A stretch of DNA of 64,000 bases from assembly GCF_023555055.1 (NCBI RefSeq), contig NZ_JAMJPL010000001.1, positions 620,001 to 684,000 on the forward strand, written 5' to 3'. Below, piece by piece: positions 1 to 9,106 of the stretch. Source of the DNA: Marinobacter sp. ATCH36 (GTDB taxonomy: Bacteria; Pseudomonadota; Gammaproteobacteria; Pseudomonadales; Oleiphilaceae). Position numbers and translations under genes: made by a program. The notes below the pieces were generated by a model. It was not told the DNA's origin, ran no database searches, and saw only the letters and a program-made list of their open reading frames with translations. Positions within the stretch are counted from its first letter, which is position 1, and each line of letters starts with the position of its first letter.

Positions 1-16
1 TCAGGTAGCGCTCATT

Positions 17-757
17 GTGCCATTAACGTTTCTGGTCATTATATTTGCGGTTGTTGCATGGTTCTGGCTGCGCAGCCAGCCGGCCAGCCAGCGCAAACCG
101 GCCATCATCAAACTGGCATTGTTTTCCGGCATCCTCGTGGTGGTGGTTATGGCACTGACGGGCCGTTTGCACTTCCTGTTTGCGCTGTTGGGCTTCCTGT
201 TTCCGCTGCTGCGCCGCTTCCTGCCAGCCATGCTGGGCGGCCAGATGTCCGGTGGCTTTGGCGGTGAGGCCAGGGGAGCAGAAGCCAGAACGGGTAATCA
301 ATCCCACGTTGCCAGCGATATCCTCAACATGACCCTGGACCACGACTCCGGAGACATGAGCGGCGAGATACTGAAAGGCCCGATGGCGGGGCGAACGCTG
401 GCCGACCTGGGCGAGGACGAGTTTATCGAGCTGCTGCAGTATTGCCGACAGCACGATGACGACTCTGCCCGCCTGCTGGAAACCTATCTGGACCGTCGCT
501 TTGGCGACTCCTGGCGCACGGACGACCCTGGCACAGGTGGTGATAGCCATCAGAGTGAAAATGAACAAGGTTACCGGGGCGGCGCACTGTCTGAAAGCGA
601 AGCCCGGGATATTCTGGGGGTAGAGCCCGACGCCACCCGCAACGACATTATCCAGGCGCACCGGCGAATGATGCAGAAGATGCACCCGGACCGGGGCGGT
701 AGCAACTATTTTGCGGCCCGCATCAACGAGGCCAAGGAGCTTCTGCTTGGCGAATGA
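17..757 (+). CDS. Membrane-anchored J-domain protein
   Basis: 246-residue protein. Two or three hydrophobic segments lie in the first 70 residues (about 3-19, 31-50 and 52-70), followed by a Gly-rich and acidic linker and a C-terminal J domain (about 191-246) with the HPD signature at 223-225. J domains stimulate the ATPase of DnaK/Hsp70, so this is probably an inner-membrane co-chaperone facing the cytoplasm. The layout (N-terminal membrane, C-terminal J domain) is unlike DnaJ or CbpA and lacks their zinc and substrate domains. The GTG start at 17 is the first in frame, but the window edge is close and an upstream start cannot be excluded. The client is unknown. Confidence 0.8.
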   Translation: MPLTFLVIIFAVVAWFWLRSQPASQRKPAIIKLALFSGILVVVVMALTGRLHFLFALLGFLFPLLRRFLPAMLGGQMSGGFGGEARGAEARTGNQSHVASDILNMTLDHDSGDMSGEILKGPMAGRTLADLGEDEFIELLQYCRQHDDDSARLLETYLDRRFGDSWRTDDPGTGGDSHQSENEQGYRGGALSESEARDILGVEPDATRNDIIQAHRRMMQKMHPDRGGSNYFAARINEAKELLLGE

Positions 758-759
758 CG

Positions 760-1428
760 TCAGTCCCCCACCGAATAGGATAGAATCCGGGACAAATGGC
801 TGTAGGGCAGGCCGGTTTCCCGGTGCCATTCGTTAAAGGCGGCCTGCGCCTGAACCAGGGCTTTTTTGCTGCCCGGTGATGCATCCAGCCGTTCTTCCCG
901 GTGCAGCCCGGCCGCCACATCCGAAGACAGGATAAATCCGTCCCAGCCAACCCGGCGCAGGAAATACTGGGCCGTGTTGCCACCTAACCGAGCGCCGTTG
1001 CGCTTGAGCCACATCAGCAGTCCAACCTGATCATCCGACGGCCAATGTGCCAGAAAAGCCCCGAAGCTACCGTGCTCCCTGCCGCCATCGACAATCATCC
1101 GGGCGTTGTCCGGCACAGTGCGAATTTTCTGCATATTCCGCACAATGCGCTCGTCCTGGGTCAGGTCTTCCAGCACTTCTGGCGGCACCTGCTGCCAGTA
1201 GAGCGGCACAAAACCCTTGAATGCTTCCTCAAATCCCGGCCACTTGTTCTCGATCACCCTCCATACAAAGCCGGCCTTGAACACGCAACGGGTAACCTCC
1301 GACAGGTAACGGTCATCGCCCATGGCTTCAAGCTCACCGGGGCCGGCAACCCGGGGCAGGAGTGAATTCAGAGCAGCTTCCCCTCCCTTGCGGGCGGCCG
1401 CCTGTTTGTAAATCCGGGAAAACGACAT
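760..1428 (-). CDS. DNA-3-methyladenine glycosylase I (Tag)-like protein
   Basis: Predicted base-excision repair glycosylase of the Tag (Adenine_glyco) family, which removes 3-methyladenine from alkylated DNA. The call rests on a central block (LSEVTRCVFKAGFVW and the following helix with a GFEEAF motif) that resembles the Tag core, and on the RRVGWDGFILSSDV segment that resembles its C-terminal helix. The usual N-terminal zinc ligand pattern of E. coli Tag is not evident, so this is a divergent relative. The ATG at 1428 is preferred (222 residues); an upstream ATG at 1491 would add 21 residues and run into the promoter region of the divergent small gene. It converges with the J-protein gene, with 2 bases between stops. 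Confidence 0.6.
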   Translation of the reverse strand: MSFSRIYKQAAARKGGEAALNSLLPRVAGPGELEAMGDDRYLSEVTRCVFKAGFVWRVIENKWPGFEEAFKGFVPLYWQQVPPEVLEDLTQDERIVRNMQKIRTVPDNARMIVDGGREHGSFGAFLAHWPSDDQVGLLMWLKRNGARLGGNTAQYFLRRVGWDGFILSSDVAAGLHREERLDASPGSKKALVQAQAAFNEWHRETGLPYSHLSRILSYSVGD

Positions 1429-1512
1429 GGCGTAATATCCGAAATCTGGTTGTAGGTCTGAAGGTATGTGGTCCACTATAAAGGAAACCATTCTGGTCAG
1501 GGAGTCACGGTT

Positions 1513-1689
1513 ATGCCAACGATAGGATGGGTTTTTCTGCTCGGGGCGATCGCCCTGGTCCTTGGTGGACTGTTCATGCTGCGCGACAGCGGCAAGATGC
1601 CAATATCGAAAGAAAAGATGAAGAAGATCCAGCAGCGCAAGGCCGAAACTGAAGCCGAGGAAAGTGCGGAAGACAGGGAGCAGTGGTAA
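1513..1689 (+). CDS. Small DUF2897-like membrane protein
   Basis: 58-residue protein with one hydrophobic N-terminal helix (residues 4-22), then a lysine-rich and glutamate-rich tail. Its start MPTIGW and overall shape match the small DUF2897 proteins of gammaproteobacteria, whose function is unknown. The ATG at 1513 is chosen because a GGGAG box lies 8-12 bases upstream; an in-frame start at 1468 has no such box. It is divergent from the Tag-like gene and followed by a strong hairpin. Confidence 0.7.
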   Translation: MPTIGWVFLLGAIALVLGGLFMLRDSGKMPISKEKMKKIQQRKAETEAEESAEDREQW

Positions 1690-1719
1690 TCCGTTCAGCC
1701 ATCCCGTGATTTCCCCGAT

Positions 1720-1760
1720 CTACCCCAGTGATTCGCCTGGGTGGCGAGTCACTGGGGTAG
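1720..1760. terminator. 17-bp hairpin between convergent genes
   Basis: Arms 1720-1736 and 1744-1760 pair at 16 of 17 positions (the exception can form G-U) around a 7-base loop. It sits between the small DUF2897-like gene and the oppositely oriented YciC-like gene. There is no clear T-run on either side, so it may be a bidirectional barrier or extragenic palindrome, not a classical intrinsic terminator. Confidence 0.55.
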
Positions 1761-1797
1761 AGTATCTTCGCGCGGAAGTGTGCGGTGGCTATCTGAA

Positions 1798-2469
1798 TTA
1801 TGACTGCCTGAACGCATAGTGATAAACCCTGAAAGCATAGATGGTATACAAGACCATAAGTACAGACTCGATAATGCCCACGATGGGGTCCAGAATGTCT
1901 GCGTACAGCCCTGCCTCGTTCAGAACAGAGGCCAGTAGAAAATAGGGCGCATAAATGACAAACGTTATGATCAATCCACCATTGAGCAGAATCCAGAAGT
2001 GTTCTCTACTGGACTCCCAGCTCGACCTCAGGCTCTGTAAGGGGTCCTGCTTCTCGAGCAACAGATCGAACTCGGAAAAAGCAAATCTTGCCGCCAGAAA
2101 TAGCCCTGGCAATATAAACAGCGCAAACCCGAAACCAATGGTCAGAATCAGAATTACGGTTAACACAAAATAGGACGGCCAGTGCTTTAATCCCAGCGCC
2201 CATGCCTGGCTGGCCGTTATATCGCGATCGTTAATGACGGATGCGATATAGAAAACGATAGCCGCACCAAAGATTGGATAAAAAAGGGCATAAACAATCA
2301 CAGGGAGAAATGACGCCAGTCCAGCTTCGTCGCCAACCATATTCTGATAGTAGATAAAGGAGAAGATTTCGAGTGGGATGGTGAACGGAACCATTATCAG
2401 GCTGATGGCAATAAAATTTGCCCTGAAAAAAGACCAGGTATCCAGTAAAAAAGTTTTAGTCAATTTCAA
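1798..2469 (-). CDS. YciC-like polytopic inner-membrane protein
   Basis: 223-residue hydrophobic protein with about six predicted membrane helices. The N-terminal amphipathic stretch, the central FILPGLFLAARFAF segment and the terminal helix followed by a tyrosine-rich tail resemble the YciC (UPF0259) group of membrane proteins of unknown function. The segment after the PG motif (LQSLRSSWES) is typical of these proteins. The ATG at 2469 lacks an obvious Shine-Dalgarno box. Identification is by general resemblance only. Confidence 0.55.
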   Translation of the reverse strand: MKLTKTFLLDTWSFFRANFIAISLIMVPFTIPLEIFSFIYYQNMVGDEAGLASFLPVIVYALFYPIFGAAIVFYIASVINDRDITASQAWALGLKHWPSYFVLTVILILTIGFGFALFILPGLFLAARFAFSEFDLLLEKQDPLQSLRSSWESSREHFWILLNGGLIITFVIYAPYFLLASVLNEAGLYADILDPIVGIIESVLMVLYTIYAFRVYHYAFRQS

Positions 2470-2504
2470 CTCCGTTATTTAAGTGGCGAGAGCCTGCATT
2501 ACAT

Positions 2505-2546
2505 AAAAAAAGCGCCGTACTCCAAGAAGAGCAGGGCGCTTTTTTC
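2505..2546 (-). terminator. Rho-independent terminator of pckA
   Basis: Stem AGCGCC (2511-2516) with GGCGCT (2535-2540), flanked by runs of A on the left and T on the right, so it can work in both directions. It lies 14 bases after the pckA stop codon. Confidence 0.85.
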
Positions 2547-2559
2547 AGTGAAGGCGGGC

Positions 2560-4092
2560 TCAGGCTTTCGGCCCGGCCTCCACAATGGAGTCGGCAACAT
2601 CAAACTTCTTGAAGTTCTCGACAAACTGGCCAATCAGTTCAGCGGCCTTGGCGTCATAGTCTTCCTTGCTGGCCCATGTGTTGCGCGGGTTTAGCAAGTT
2701 GTTGTCGACGCCTGGCACGTCTACCGGCACGTCCAGGTTCAGGGTGGGCAGGTGCTCGGTTTCCGCGTCGTCCAGGTCGCCGTTCTGGATGGCAGCAATG
2801 ATGCCACGGGTGGTGGGTATGCTGAAGCGCTCGCCCACGCCGTAGGAGCCGCCGGTCCAGCCGGTGTTAACCAGGAATACCTTGCTGCCAAACTCGTCCA
2901 TGCGCTTCATCAGCAGTTCGGCGTACACGCCGGCCGGGCGCGGGAAGAAGGGTGCGCCGAAGCAGGTGGAGAAGGTGGCTTTCAGCTTGGAAGAAGAGCC
3001 CATTTCCGTGGAGCCCACCAGTGCGGTGTAGCCACTGAGGAAGTGATAGGCTGCGGCTTCCTTGCTGAGGACGGATACCGGCGGGAGTACGCCGGTCATG
3101 TCGCAGGTCAGGAACACAATATGTGACGGCTCACCGGCGCGGTTTTCGATCACGCGCTTCTCAACATGCTCCAGCGGATAGGCGCAGCGGGAGTTTTCAG
3201 TGAGAGAAACGTCAGTGTAGTCCGGCTCGCGAGTTTCCGGGTCGATGGTGACGTTCTCGACCAGGGCACCAAAGCGGATCGCGTCCCAGATGATGGGTTC
3301 GTTTTTCCGGCTCAGGTCGATGCACTTGGCGTAGCAGCCACCTTCAATGTTGAATACCGTCCCGGGGCCCCAGCCGTGCTCGTCGTCACCGATCAGGAAG
3401 CGGTCCGGGTCGGCGGAGAGAGTGGTCTTACCAGTGCCGGAGAGGCCGAAGAACAGGCAGGTTTCGCCGTCTTCACCCACGTTGGCGGAGCAGTGCATGG
3501 GCAGTACGTCTTTCTCTGGCAGCAGGAAGTTCTGCACCGAGAACATGGCCTTTTTCATCTCGCCGGCGTAGTGCATGCCTGCCAGCAGAACCTTGCGCCT
3601 GGCAAAGTTGATGATTACGCAGCCGTTGCTGTTGGTGCCGTCACGCTGGGGCACGCACTCGAAGTTCGCAGCGTTGAGGATCTGCCATTCCTGCTTGTCG
3701 GCCGGGTTGTAGCTGTCCGGGCGAATGAACAGGTTCTGGCCGAACAGGTTCTGCCACGCGGTTTCGGTGGTCATGCGTACCGGCAGGTAGTGTTCCGGGT
3801 CGGAGCCAACATGTACCTGGCTTACAAAGCTGTCTTTCTCGGCAATGTAGGCTTCGACACGGTCCCAGAGGGCATCAAACTTTTCCGCGTCGAACGGGCG
3901 GTTGATGGGGCCCCAGTGAATGTCGTCAGAGGTGCTTGGCTCCTCGACGATGTAGCGGTCCATCGGGGACCGGCCAGTGCGCTTGCCGGTTTTTACCACC
4001 AGTGAACCGTTTGCGGCCAGCTGACCTTCACGTCTTTCCAGTGCCAGCTCAACCAGTTGCGCTGCACACAGATCATTATAAGTGTTGCTCAC
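2560..4092 (-). CDS. pckA: Phosphoenolpyruvate carboxykinase (ATP)
   Basis: Cytosolic gluconeogenic enzyme that decarboxylates and phosphorylates oxaloacetate to phosphoenolpyruvate using ATP. At 510 residues it is close to the family norm of about 530-540. Diagnostic motifs are the RTGRSP segment near residues 38-43, the Walker A loop GLSGTGKT (216-223) and the kinase-2 motif IGDDEH (234-239). It is monocistronic: its own terminator follows, and a 177-base gap separates it from hslO upstream. E. coli also keeps pck near yrfG-hslR-hslO, so this is conserved synteny. Its oxaloacetate substrate is also an end product of the protocatechuate pathway encoded further right. Confidence 0.97.
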   Translation of the reverse strand: MSNTYNDLCAAQLVELALERREGQLAANGSLVVKTGKRTGRSPMDRYIVEEPSTSDDIHWGPINRPFDAEKFDALWDRVEAYIAEKDSFVSQVHVGSDPEHYLPVRMTTETAWQNLFGQNLFIRPDSYNPADKQEWQILNAANFECVPQRDGTNSNGCVIINFARRKVLLAGMHYAGEMKKAMFSVQNFLLPEKDVLPMHCSANVGEDGETCLFFGLSGTGKTTLSADPDRFLIGDDEHGWGPGTVFNIEGGCYAKCIDLSRKNEPIIWDAIRFGALVENVTIDPETREPDYTDVSLTENSRCAYPLEHVEKRVIENRAGEPSHIVFLTCDMTGVLPPVSVLSKEAAAYHFLSGYTALVGSTEMGSSSKLKATFSTCFGAPFFPRPAGVYAELLMKRMDEFGSKVFLVNTGWTGGSYGVGERFSIPTTRGIIAAIQNGDLDDAETEHLPTLNLDVPVDVPGVDNNLLNPRNTWASKEDYDAKAAELIGQFVENFKKFDVADSIVEAGPKA

Positions 4093-4269
4093 TTCGACCT
4101 CGCCCTCGGGATGTGATCGTGATTGCCCAGGCCGTCCCCCTGAAAAAAATTGACGGAAATCTGAGCAATCGGGTCAATTCAGGCGCGCTATTATGCCAGA
4201 GACGCCGGTAAAAAACGACTGCCCTGGAAACCGCTCTGCGACTGGCTTCCAGGCCATTCCGCCGGGCAT

Positions 4270-5124
4270 TTAGTGTAACGTATGGCCGGTGAAAAGGTGA
4301 TCAATATCATTTCTATCGAAGCGATAGTGTTGGTGACAGAACTGGCAGTCCATTTCGATGGAACCCTGCTCCTCCAGAATACTGTAGCACTCTTCCTGGC
4401 CAATGGCCTCCAGTGCGCCCAGAGTGCGTTCCCGTGAACAGCTGCAGCGAAAGGCGACAGGCTCGGCGTCGAACAGGCGCACGGTTTCCTCATTAAACAG
4501 GCGGTGCAATACGGTTTCACTGTCCAGTCCCAGCAGTTCCTCGGCTTTGACGGTACCGGCCAGATGGTTAAGGCGATCCCAAAGGTCGGAATCCTGTTCG
4601 GTATTACCGGGCAGCTTCTGCAGCATCAGGCCAGCACTGCAGTTTTCGTCGGCAAACAGGAAGAAACTGGTGGGGATCTGTTCGGAGCGTTCGAAATACT
4701 CCTCCAGACAGCCGGCCAGGTTTTCTTTTTCCCGCGGTACCACGCCCTGGTAGCGCTGGCCCTTGTCCGGTGAAATGGTAATAGCCATCCGGCCTTCGCC
4801 CAGCAGTGCATCCAGGGAATCTTCCGTCACCGCGTGCTCGTCGTAACGGGCGAGGCCACGAATAAAGCGGTCGTGACTGCATTCGGCCATCAATGTGCGG
4901 ACGGGGCCGTCGCCCTGGGCCTGCAGGGATAGGGTGCCCTCGAATTTTAGCGTGCTGCTCATCAAAACGCCGGCCGCCAGGGACTCCCCCAGAACGCGCC
5001 GCACAGAGGCAGGATATGGGGCCTGATTGCCGATTTCGCTGTAGCTGTCGTTCAGTTTGACCCAGGCGCCCCGGACCTGGCTGTCTTCGAATATAAATCG
5101 CTGGAACTGGTCCCGGGATGCCAT
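4270..5124 (-). CDS. hslO: Redox-regulated chaperone Hsp33
   Basis: Hsp33 is a cytosolic holdase that is switched on by oxidation of four zinc-binding cysteines and protects unfolding proteins from aggregation. The 284-residue protein has the N-terminal folding domain and the C-terminal redox switch with CxC (Cys227, Cys229) and CxxC (Cys260, Cys263), all four ligands present. It is the last gene of a minus-strand group yrfG-hslR-hslO, 62 bases after hslR; the same order is known from E. coli. Confidence 0.96.
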   Translation of the reverse strand: MASRDQFQRFIFEDSQVRGAWVKLNDSYSEIGNQAPYPASVRRVLGESLAAGVLMSSTLKFEGTLSLQAQGDGPVRTLMAECSHDRFIRGLARYDEHAVTEDSLDALLGEGRMAITISPDKGQRYQGVVPREKENLAGCLEEYFERSEQIPTSFFLFADENCSAGLMLQKLPGNTEQDSDLWDRLNHLAGTVKAEELLGLDSETVLHRLFNEETVRLFDAEPVAFRCSCSRERTLGALEAIGQEECYSILEEQGSIEMDCQFCHQHYRFDRNDIDHLFTGHTLH

Positions 5125-5186
5125 GGTGTTTTCTCCTGAGCGTTAAAGTCGGAATCGGTGATCGTTGAGGCGAGAGGCCAGTGCCA

Positions 5187-5594
5187 TCAGAGCCCGTTCT
5201 GTTCCCGGAAGCGCTGGATATCCCGGCGGTCTTTTTTGGAGGGCCGCCGTGCCGGCGGTAACTGCGCCGCCTGCATGGTTTTACGCTGCCATGAGAGCTC
5301 TTCCCGGCGTTTCACGCTGTCTTCGGTTTCGTGGTAGAGCTTCTGTGCCTCCGGTGCACCCTGACGACGTTCGCTGAGGTCGTCCACGATTACAATGCGC
5401 TCCTGCCACCCCTGCCGCAGCGTGACTTTGGCACCGGGCTCGACCATTTTGCCCGGTTTGGTTCGCTGGCTGTTGTAGTGAACCTTGCCCCCTTCGATGG
5501 CCTGCTTGGCGAGGTTGCGGGTTTTATAGAAGCGTGCTGCCCACAGCCATTTGTCGAGTCGTACGCGGGTGTCGTCAGTGGTGGTTGCCGTCAT
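5187..5594 (-). CDS. hslR: Ribosome-associated heat-shock protein Hsp15
   Basis: 135-residue S4-domain RNA-binding protein. Hsp15 binds 50S subunits carrying a stalled nascent chain and helps recycle them. The S4 fold covers about residues 9-70 (VRLDKWLWAARFYKTRNLA, then GGKVHYN), followed by a basic C-terminal tail. It lies between yrfG (41 bases upstream) and hslO (62 bases downstream) on the same strand, which supports co-transcription. Confidence 0.93.
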   Translation of the reverse strand: MTATTTDDTRVRLDKWLWAARFYKTRNLAKQAIEGGKVHYNSQRTKPGKMVEPGAKVTLRQGWQERIVIVDDLSERRQGAPEAQKLYHETEDSVKRREELSWQRKTMQAAQLPPARRPSKKDRRDIQRFREQNGL

Positions 5595-5635
5595 GTCTCC
5601 TCACCTGATGAACGTATAGCCATAGTATAGCTGGC

Positions 5636-6325
5636 TCACTGGCCGGATGGCAGGGGCTGGCGTTGACGCAGGGCCGGCAGGACTTCATCGAAGCGATGAA
5701 TCGAGGGTATGTCCGGGTGTCTGTCCCGGGCGGCCTGCTGGCTGTCTGGTGCCAGGATGGCCAGGCATTGGGCGATGCCGGCGGCGCGGGCGCTTTCCAG
5801 TACCGGGAAGCTGTCGTCCACCATCAGGGTCGTGGCGGGCTGATAGGCCTCAAGCCGCGCCAGGTCCTGCCAGAAGACCGGGTCTTCTTTGGGTTTGCCA
5901 AGCTGGTGGCTGGAGATAATGTTGTTTACCCGGCTGTCTAGGCCGGTGCGCTGCAGTTTCAGGCTGAGCGGATCCGGATGGCAGTTGGTGACAATCACTG
6001 AGCGCAGGCCGCTGTCTTGCAGGGTGTCGAGAAACTCCGTTACGTGGGGCAGATAACCGATGCGGTCGCCCACTTCCGCCTTCAGGCCGGTAATATCCAG
6101 ATCAAGGCGATTACTCCAGTAGTCGGTACAGTACCAGTTAAGGGAGCCTCGTTCGGCCATGATCATGGGGATAATGGTGTCACGGGCTTCTTCGGGGCTG
6201 AGATTGTTGTGTTCGGCATATCGCCTGGGCAGGTGTTCAAGCCAGAAGTGGTTGTCGAAATGCAGGTCGAGCAGTGTCCCGTCCATATCCAGGAACACCG
6301 TATCGAGAGAATGCCAGTTCACCAT
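5636..6325 (-). CDS. yrfG: HAD-family GMP/IMP nucleotidase
   Basis: Haloacid dehalogenase-type phosphatase with catalytic motif I DMDGT near the N-terminus, motif II in VIVTNCHP, the conserved Lys in GKPKEDP, and motif IV in MVDDSFPV. The large insert after motif I forms the helical cap. In E. coli the equivalent gene precedes hslR-hslO and encodes a purine mononucleotidase, so the symbol rests on both family and synteny. The ATG at 6325 is used (229 residues); a TTG at 6331 is also in frame. The start codon directly abuts the T-run of an upstream terminator. Confidence 0.88.
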   Translation of the reverse strand: MVNWHSLDTVFLDMDGTLLDLHFDNHFWLEHLPRRYAEHNNLSPEEARDTIIPMIMAERGSLNWYCTDYWSNRLDLDITGLKAEVGDRIGYLPHVTEFLDTLQDSGLRSVIVTNCHPDPLSLKLQRTGLDSRVNNIISSHQLGKPKEDPVFWQDLARLEAYQPATTLMVDDSFPVLESARAAGIAQCLAILAPDSQQAARDRHPDIPSIHRFDEVLPALRQRQPLPSGQ

Positions 6326-6363
6326 AAACAAAAACAGCCTGAAGTTATTTAAGCTTTAGGCTG
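6326..6363 (-). terminator. Terminator of the 6403-6732 gene, abutting the yrfG start
   Basis: Arms 6335-6344 and 6354-6363 form a 10-bp stem with one G-U pair; on the minus strand it is followed by TTTTTGTTT and then immediately by the yrfG start codon. It ends the upstream small gene, but it also lies in the yrfG leader, so partial read-through could set yrfG-hslR-hslO expression. Confidence 0.8.
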
Positions 6364-6402
6364 CCGAAGAATATGACAGTTGGCAAGACGGGATTTTACG
6401 GA

Positions 6403-6732
6403 TCAGTTGTCTTGCTCGATAGTCTCGGGCTTCCTGCCGGTACGGGTACAGCCCAGGCAGCGAACGAAGGTGGCTTTGGCTGGATTGACAACCAGCACTT
6501 CACCGGCTTCACCGGCATTACCGCCAAGTGCGGAGAACGGCAGGGATACCAGGTAAACGACGCTTCCCACAACGGTAGTGGCAAACAGGGCCGGGCGGAC
6601 AAACAGCGCGTCACCGGTCATTGCCAGTGCGGAGGGTTCTTCATCAATGGCCTGGGCATGGCCGACAGAGGAAAACGCCAACAGGCAAACCGCTACGGCT
6701 GTAACAACGATGTGGGAAATCTTACCGATCAT
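6403..6732 (-). CDS. Small exported protein, unknown function
   Basis: 109 residues with a clear Sec signal peptide (positive start, hydrophobic core about 8-22, cleavage probable after the VGHA segment). A second hydrophobic stretch (about 47-65) may keep it in the membrane. The C-terminal part contains a conserved-looking FVRCLGCTRTG motif with a CxxC pair. No family function is recognised. A terminator follows directly. Confidence 0.65.
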   Translation of the reverse strand: MIGKISHIVVTAVAVCLLAFSSVGHAQAIDEEPSALAMTGDALFVRPALFATTVVGSVVYLVSLPFSALGGNAGEAGEVLVVNPAKATFVRCLGCTRTGRKPETIEQDN

Positions 6733-6937
6733 TTCTTGTTTCTCCTGAGCTTGTCGGCACTTTTAATCAACTGGTAGTCAACTGGCCGATGGTCGCCCTG
6801 CCTTGGGTGGCTGACGATACAAAGTCCACTTATTGTAGCTTAAGAATATGGATACTCTGTTAACTATGAATCATATTTACGTATTTTCAAACGGTTTTTC
6901 TGTTTCAGTAGTTGTCTGATCGTGGTTTGAGAGCCAT

Positions 6938-7762
6938 TTAGCGCTGGCATCTGCCACAATAAACTGTCGAGCGCTGGTTCATCCGGATTTCCTTCAATGG
7001 ATGTCCGCATTCCTTGCAGGGCTCACCGGTGCGGCCATACACCAGCAGCGACTGGGCAAAATAGCCGGGCTTGCCGTCGCTGTTAACGAAGTCTCTCAGG
7101 GTCGTTCCGCCCATGAGAATGGCGGCACTGAGGGTTTCGCGAATGGCTTCAGTCAGGCGGCTGTAACGGTCCAGGCTTATGCGGCCCGCGGCGCGGCGAG
7201 GGTGGATGCCGGCTTTGAACAGGGCTTCGTTGGCGTAGATGTTGCCCACACCCACCACCACATGGTTGTCCATGATGAACGACTTCACCGGTGTTTTCTT
7301 GTTCCGGGACAGGTGGTAGAGCAGTCGGCTGTTGAACTCCGGGGCCAGGGGTTCCGGCCCCAGGCTGGCGATCAGCGGGTGCTGGTCGGGGGTTTCGGAC
7401 CATAGCCAGCAACCGAAACGGCGTGGGTCGTTGAAGCGCAGGCGTATGCCGTTGTCCAGCGTCAGCTCCACGTGGTCATGGAGAAGGGGTTCGCTCTGGT
7501 CGGTGATCACTCGCAAGCTGCCGGACATGCCCAGGTGCACAATCAGCGAGCCGGCTACGGTGGCTGAACTCACGCCAATCAGCAGGTATTTGGCCCTGCG
7601 GTCCACGCTCTGGATGGTGGCGCCTTCCAGCAATTCCGCCAGGTTGTCCGGCACCGGCCAGCGCAGGCGGCTGTCGCGCACGTTTACCCGGGTGATTGTG
7701 CGATTTTCACAGTGGGGCGCGATGCCGCGTCGGGTGGTCTCTACTTCGGGTAATTCGGGCAA
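6938..7762 (-). CDS. mutM: Formamidopyrimidine-DNA glycosylase
   Basis: Bifunctional glycosylase/AP lyase that removes 8-oxoguanine and formamidopyrimidines. The catalytic residue of this family is the N-terminal proline exposed after Met removal. Here the conserved PELPEVET sequence follows a TTG codon at 7762, so TTG is taken as the start although an ATG exists 7 codons upstream; a GGAG box lies about 9 bases before it. The 274-residue product has Glu directly after Pro, the H2TH region and an intact C-terminal zinc finger (CKECG and CGRC). It is divergent from the desaturase gene. Confidence 0.95.
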   Translation of the reverse strand: MPELPEVETTRRGIAPHCENRTITRVNVRDSRLRWPVPDNLAELLEGATIQSVDRRAKYLLIGVSSATVAGSLIVHLGMSGSLRVITDQSEPLLHDHVELTLDNGIRLRFNDPRRFGCWLWSETPDQHPLIASLGPEPLAPEFNSRLLYHLSRNKKTPVKSFIMDNHVVVGVGNIYANEALFKAGIHPRRAAGRISLDRYSRLTEAIRETLSAAILMGGTTLRDFVNSDGKPGYFAQSLLVYGRTGEPCKECGHPLKEIRMNQRSTVYCGRCQR

Positions 7763-7907
7763 GGCTACATACTCCAGCGGCACGTGCGGTCACGGATGAG
7801 TGTAATCGGTAACAAATTCGCGGCCAAATGCGGTTGTTCGGGCTAACAACTGTACGCTAAAGTTAGGTGATACGGTTGTTGGGAATTACCGGAATGAGGA
7901 ATGCTCT

Positions 7908-9086
7908 ATGTGGTACAACGGTCTTCTTGACCTTTCAGTGATGCAGTTGATCCTGGTTGCGCTGGGGCTTACCCACATCACGATCATCAGCGTTACGCTT
8001 TACCTGCATCGCCATTCCGCCCACAACTCACTGGATCTCCATCCGGTGCTGGCGCATTTCTTCCGTTTCTGGCTTTGGCTGACTACAGCTCAGAATACCA
8101 AACAGTGGACGGCTATCCACCGTAAGCATCACGCCAAGTGCGAAACCGAGGAAGACCCACACAGCCCCGTTGTCCTGGGCATTCGCAAGGTGCTGTTTGA
8201 AGGTGCAGAGCTTTATGACGAAGCGGGCACGCCGGAAACCCTGGAGCGATATGGCCAGCGCACCCCGGAAGACTGGGTGGAAAACAGGGTTTACAGCCGT
8301 TATCCCATGCTGGGTATTCAGTTGATGGCGGTCATCGACTTACTCCTTTTCGGTGTGCACGGTATCTGGATCTGGGCCGTGCAGATGATGTGGATTCCGG
8401 TATGGGCCGCCGGTGTTGTTAACGGTATCGGCCATTACATGGGTTACCGGAATTTCGAGTGTGCCGACAACGCCCGCAATATTTCGCCATGGGGCATCCT
8501 CATCGGCGGTGAAGAGCTGCACAACAATCACCACACTTATCCCAACTCCTCCAAGCTGTCCCGTCGCTGGTATGAGGTGGATATCGGTTGGGGCTATATC
8601 CGTCTGTTCCAGCTCTTTGGCCTTGCGAAGCCCAAGGGTTTCAAACCGATTGCGCACTATGTGCCCGGCAAGCAGGAGGTGGATGTTGAAACCGTTCAGG
8701 CCATTACCAACAGCCGCTTCGATATCATGCGTCAATATCGCAAGCGGGTGATGGAGCCGGTGTTGCGGCAGCAGAAGGCGCTGATGGACGATGAGATCCG
8801 TCCGCGTTATCGCAAGCTGAAGCATCTGCTGTCCCGTGAGGTCACGCTGATTGAGCCGCAGGAGAAGGAGCATCTGGAAACGGTGCTTGAGCGCAATGCG
8901 GTGCTGCGGCAGATTTATGAGAAGAGCAATGAGCTGCAGCAGTTGTGGCGTCAGCGTGGGCTGAAGCCGCAGGAGAAGCTTCAGGCATTGGTGCAGTGGT
9001 GCCGGGAGGCTGAGGCCAGTGGCATTCGCTACCTGGAGGACTTTGCGGCGCATCTTCGGGCTTATTCTTTGCGGCCTTCGCCCTAA
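7908..9086 (+). CDS. Acyl-CoA/fatty acid desaturase (delta-9 type)
   Basis: Membrane di-iron desaturase that introduces a double bond into saturated acyl chains for membrane fluidity control. All three histidine boxes are visible: HRHSAH (34-39), HRKHH (71-75) and HNNHH (205-209), with an extra conserved His at 176. Hydrophobic helices lie at about 10-32, 50-62 and 135-175. The C-terminal 110 residues are charged and probably coiled-coil; this tail is longer than in minimal desaturases. No regulator is adjacent; a large palindrome follows the stop codon. Confidence 0.92.
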   Translation: MWYNGLLDLSVMQLILVALGLTHITIISVTLYLHRHSAHNSLDLHPVLAHFFRFWLWLTTAQNTKQWTAIHRKHHAKCETEEDPHSPVVLGIRKVLFEGAELYDEAGTPETLERYGQRTPEDWVENRVYSRYPMLGIQLMAVIDLLLFGVHGIWIWAVQMMWIPVWAAGVVNGIGHYMGYRNFECADNARNISPWGILIGGEELHNNHHTYPNSSKLSRRWYEVDIGWGYIRLFQLFGLAKPKGFKPIAHYVPGKQEVDVETVQAITNSRFDIMRQYRKRVMEPVLRQQKALMDDEIRPRYRKLKHLLSREVTLIEPQEKEHLETVLERNAVLRQIYEKSNELQQLWRQRGLKPQEKLQALVQWCREAEASGIRYLEDFAAHLRAYSLRPSP

Positions 9087-9106
9087 GCAGCCTGCTGGTT
9101 GGGGCT

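Noticed and set aside
23..829. Long minus-strand frame opposite the J-protein gene
   Set aside because: It is antisense to a gene with a clear J domain and has no domain of its own.
3166..4005. 279-codon plus-strand frame inside pckA
   Set aside because: Fully antisense to pckA, whose motifs are unambiguous; long shadow frames are common in GC-rich DNA.
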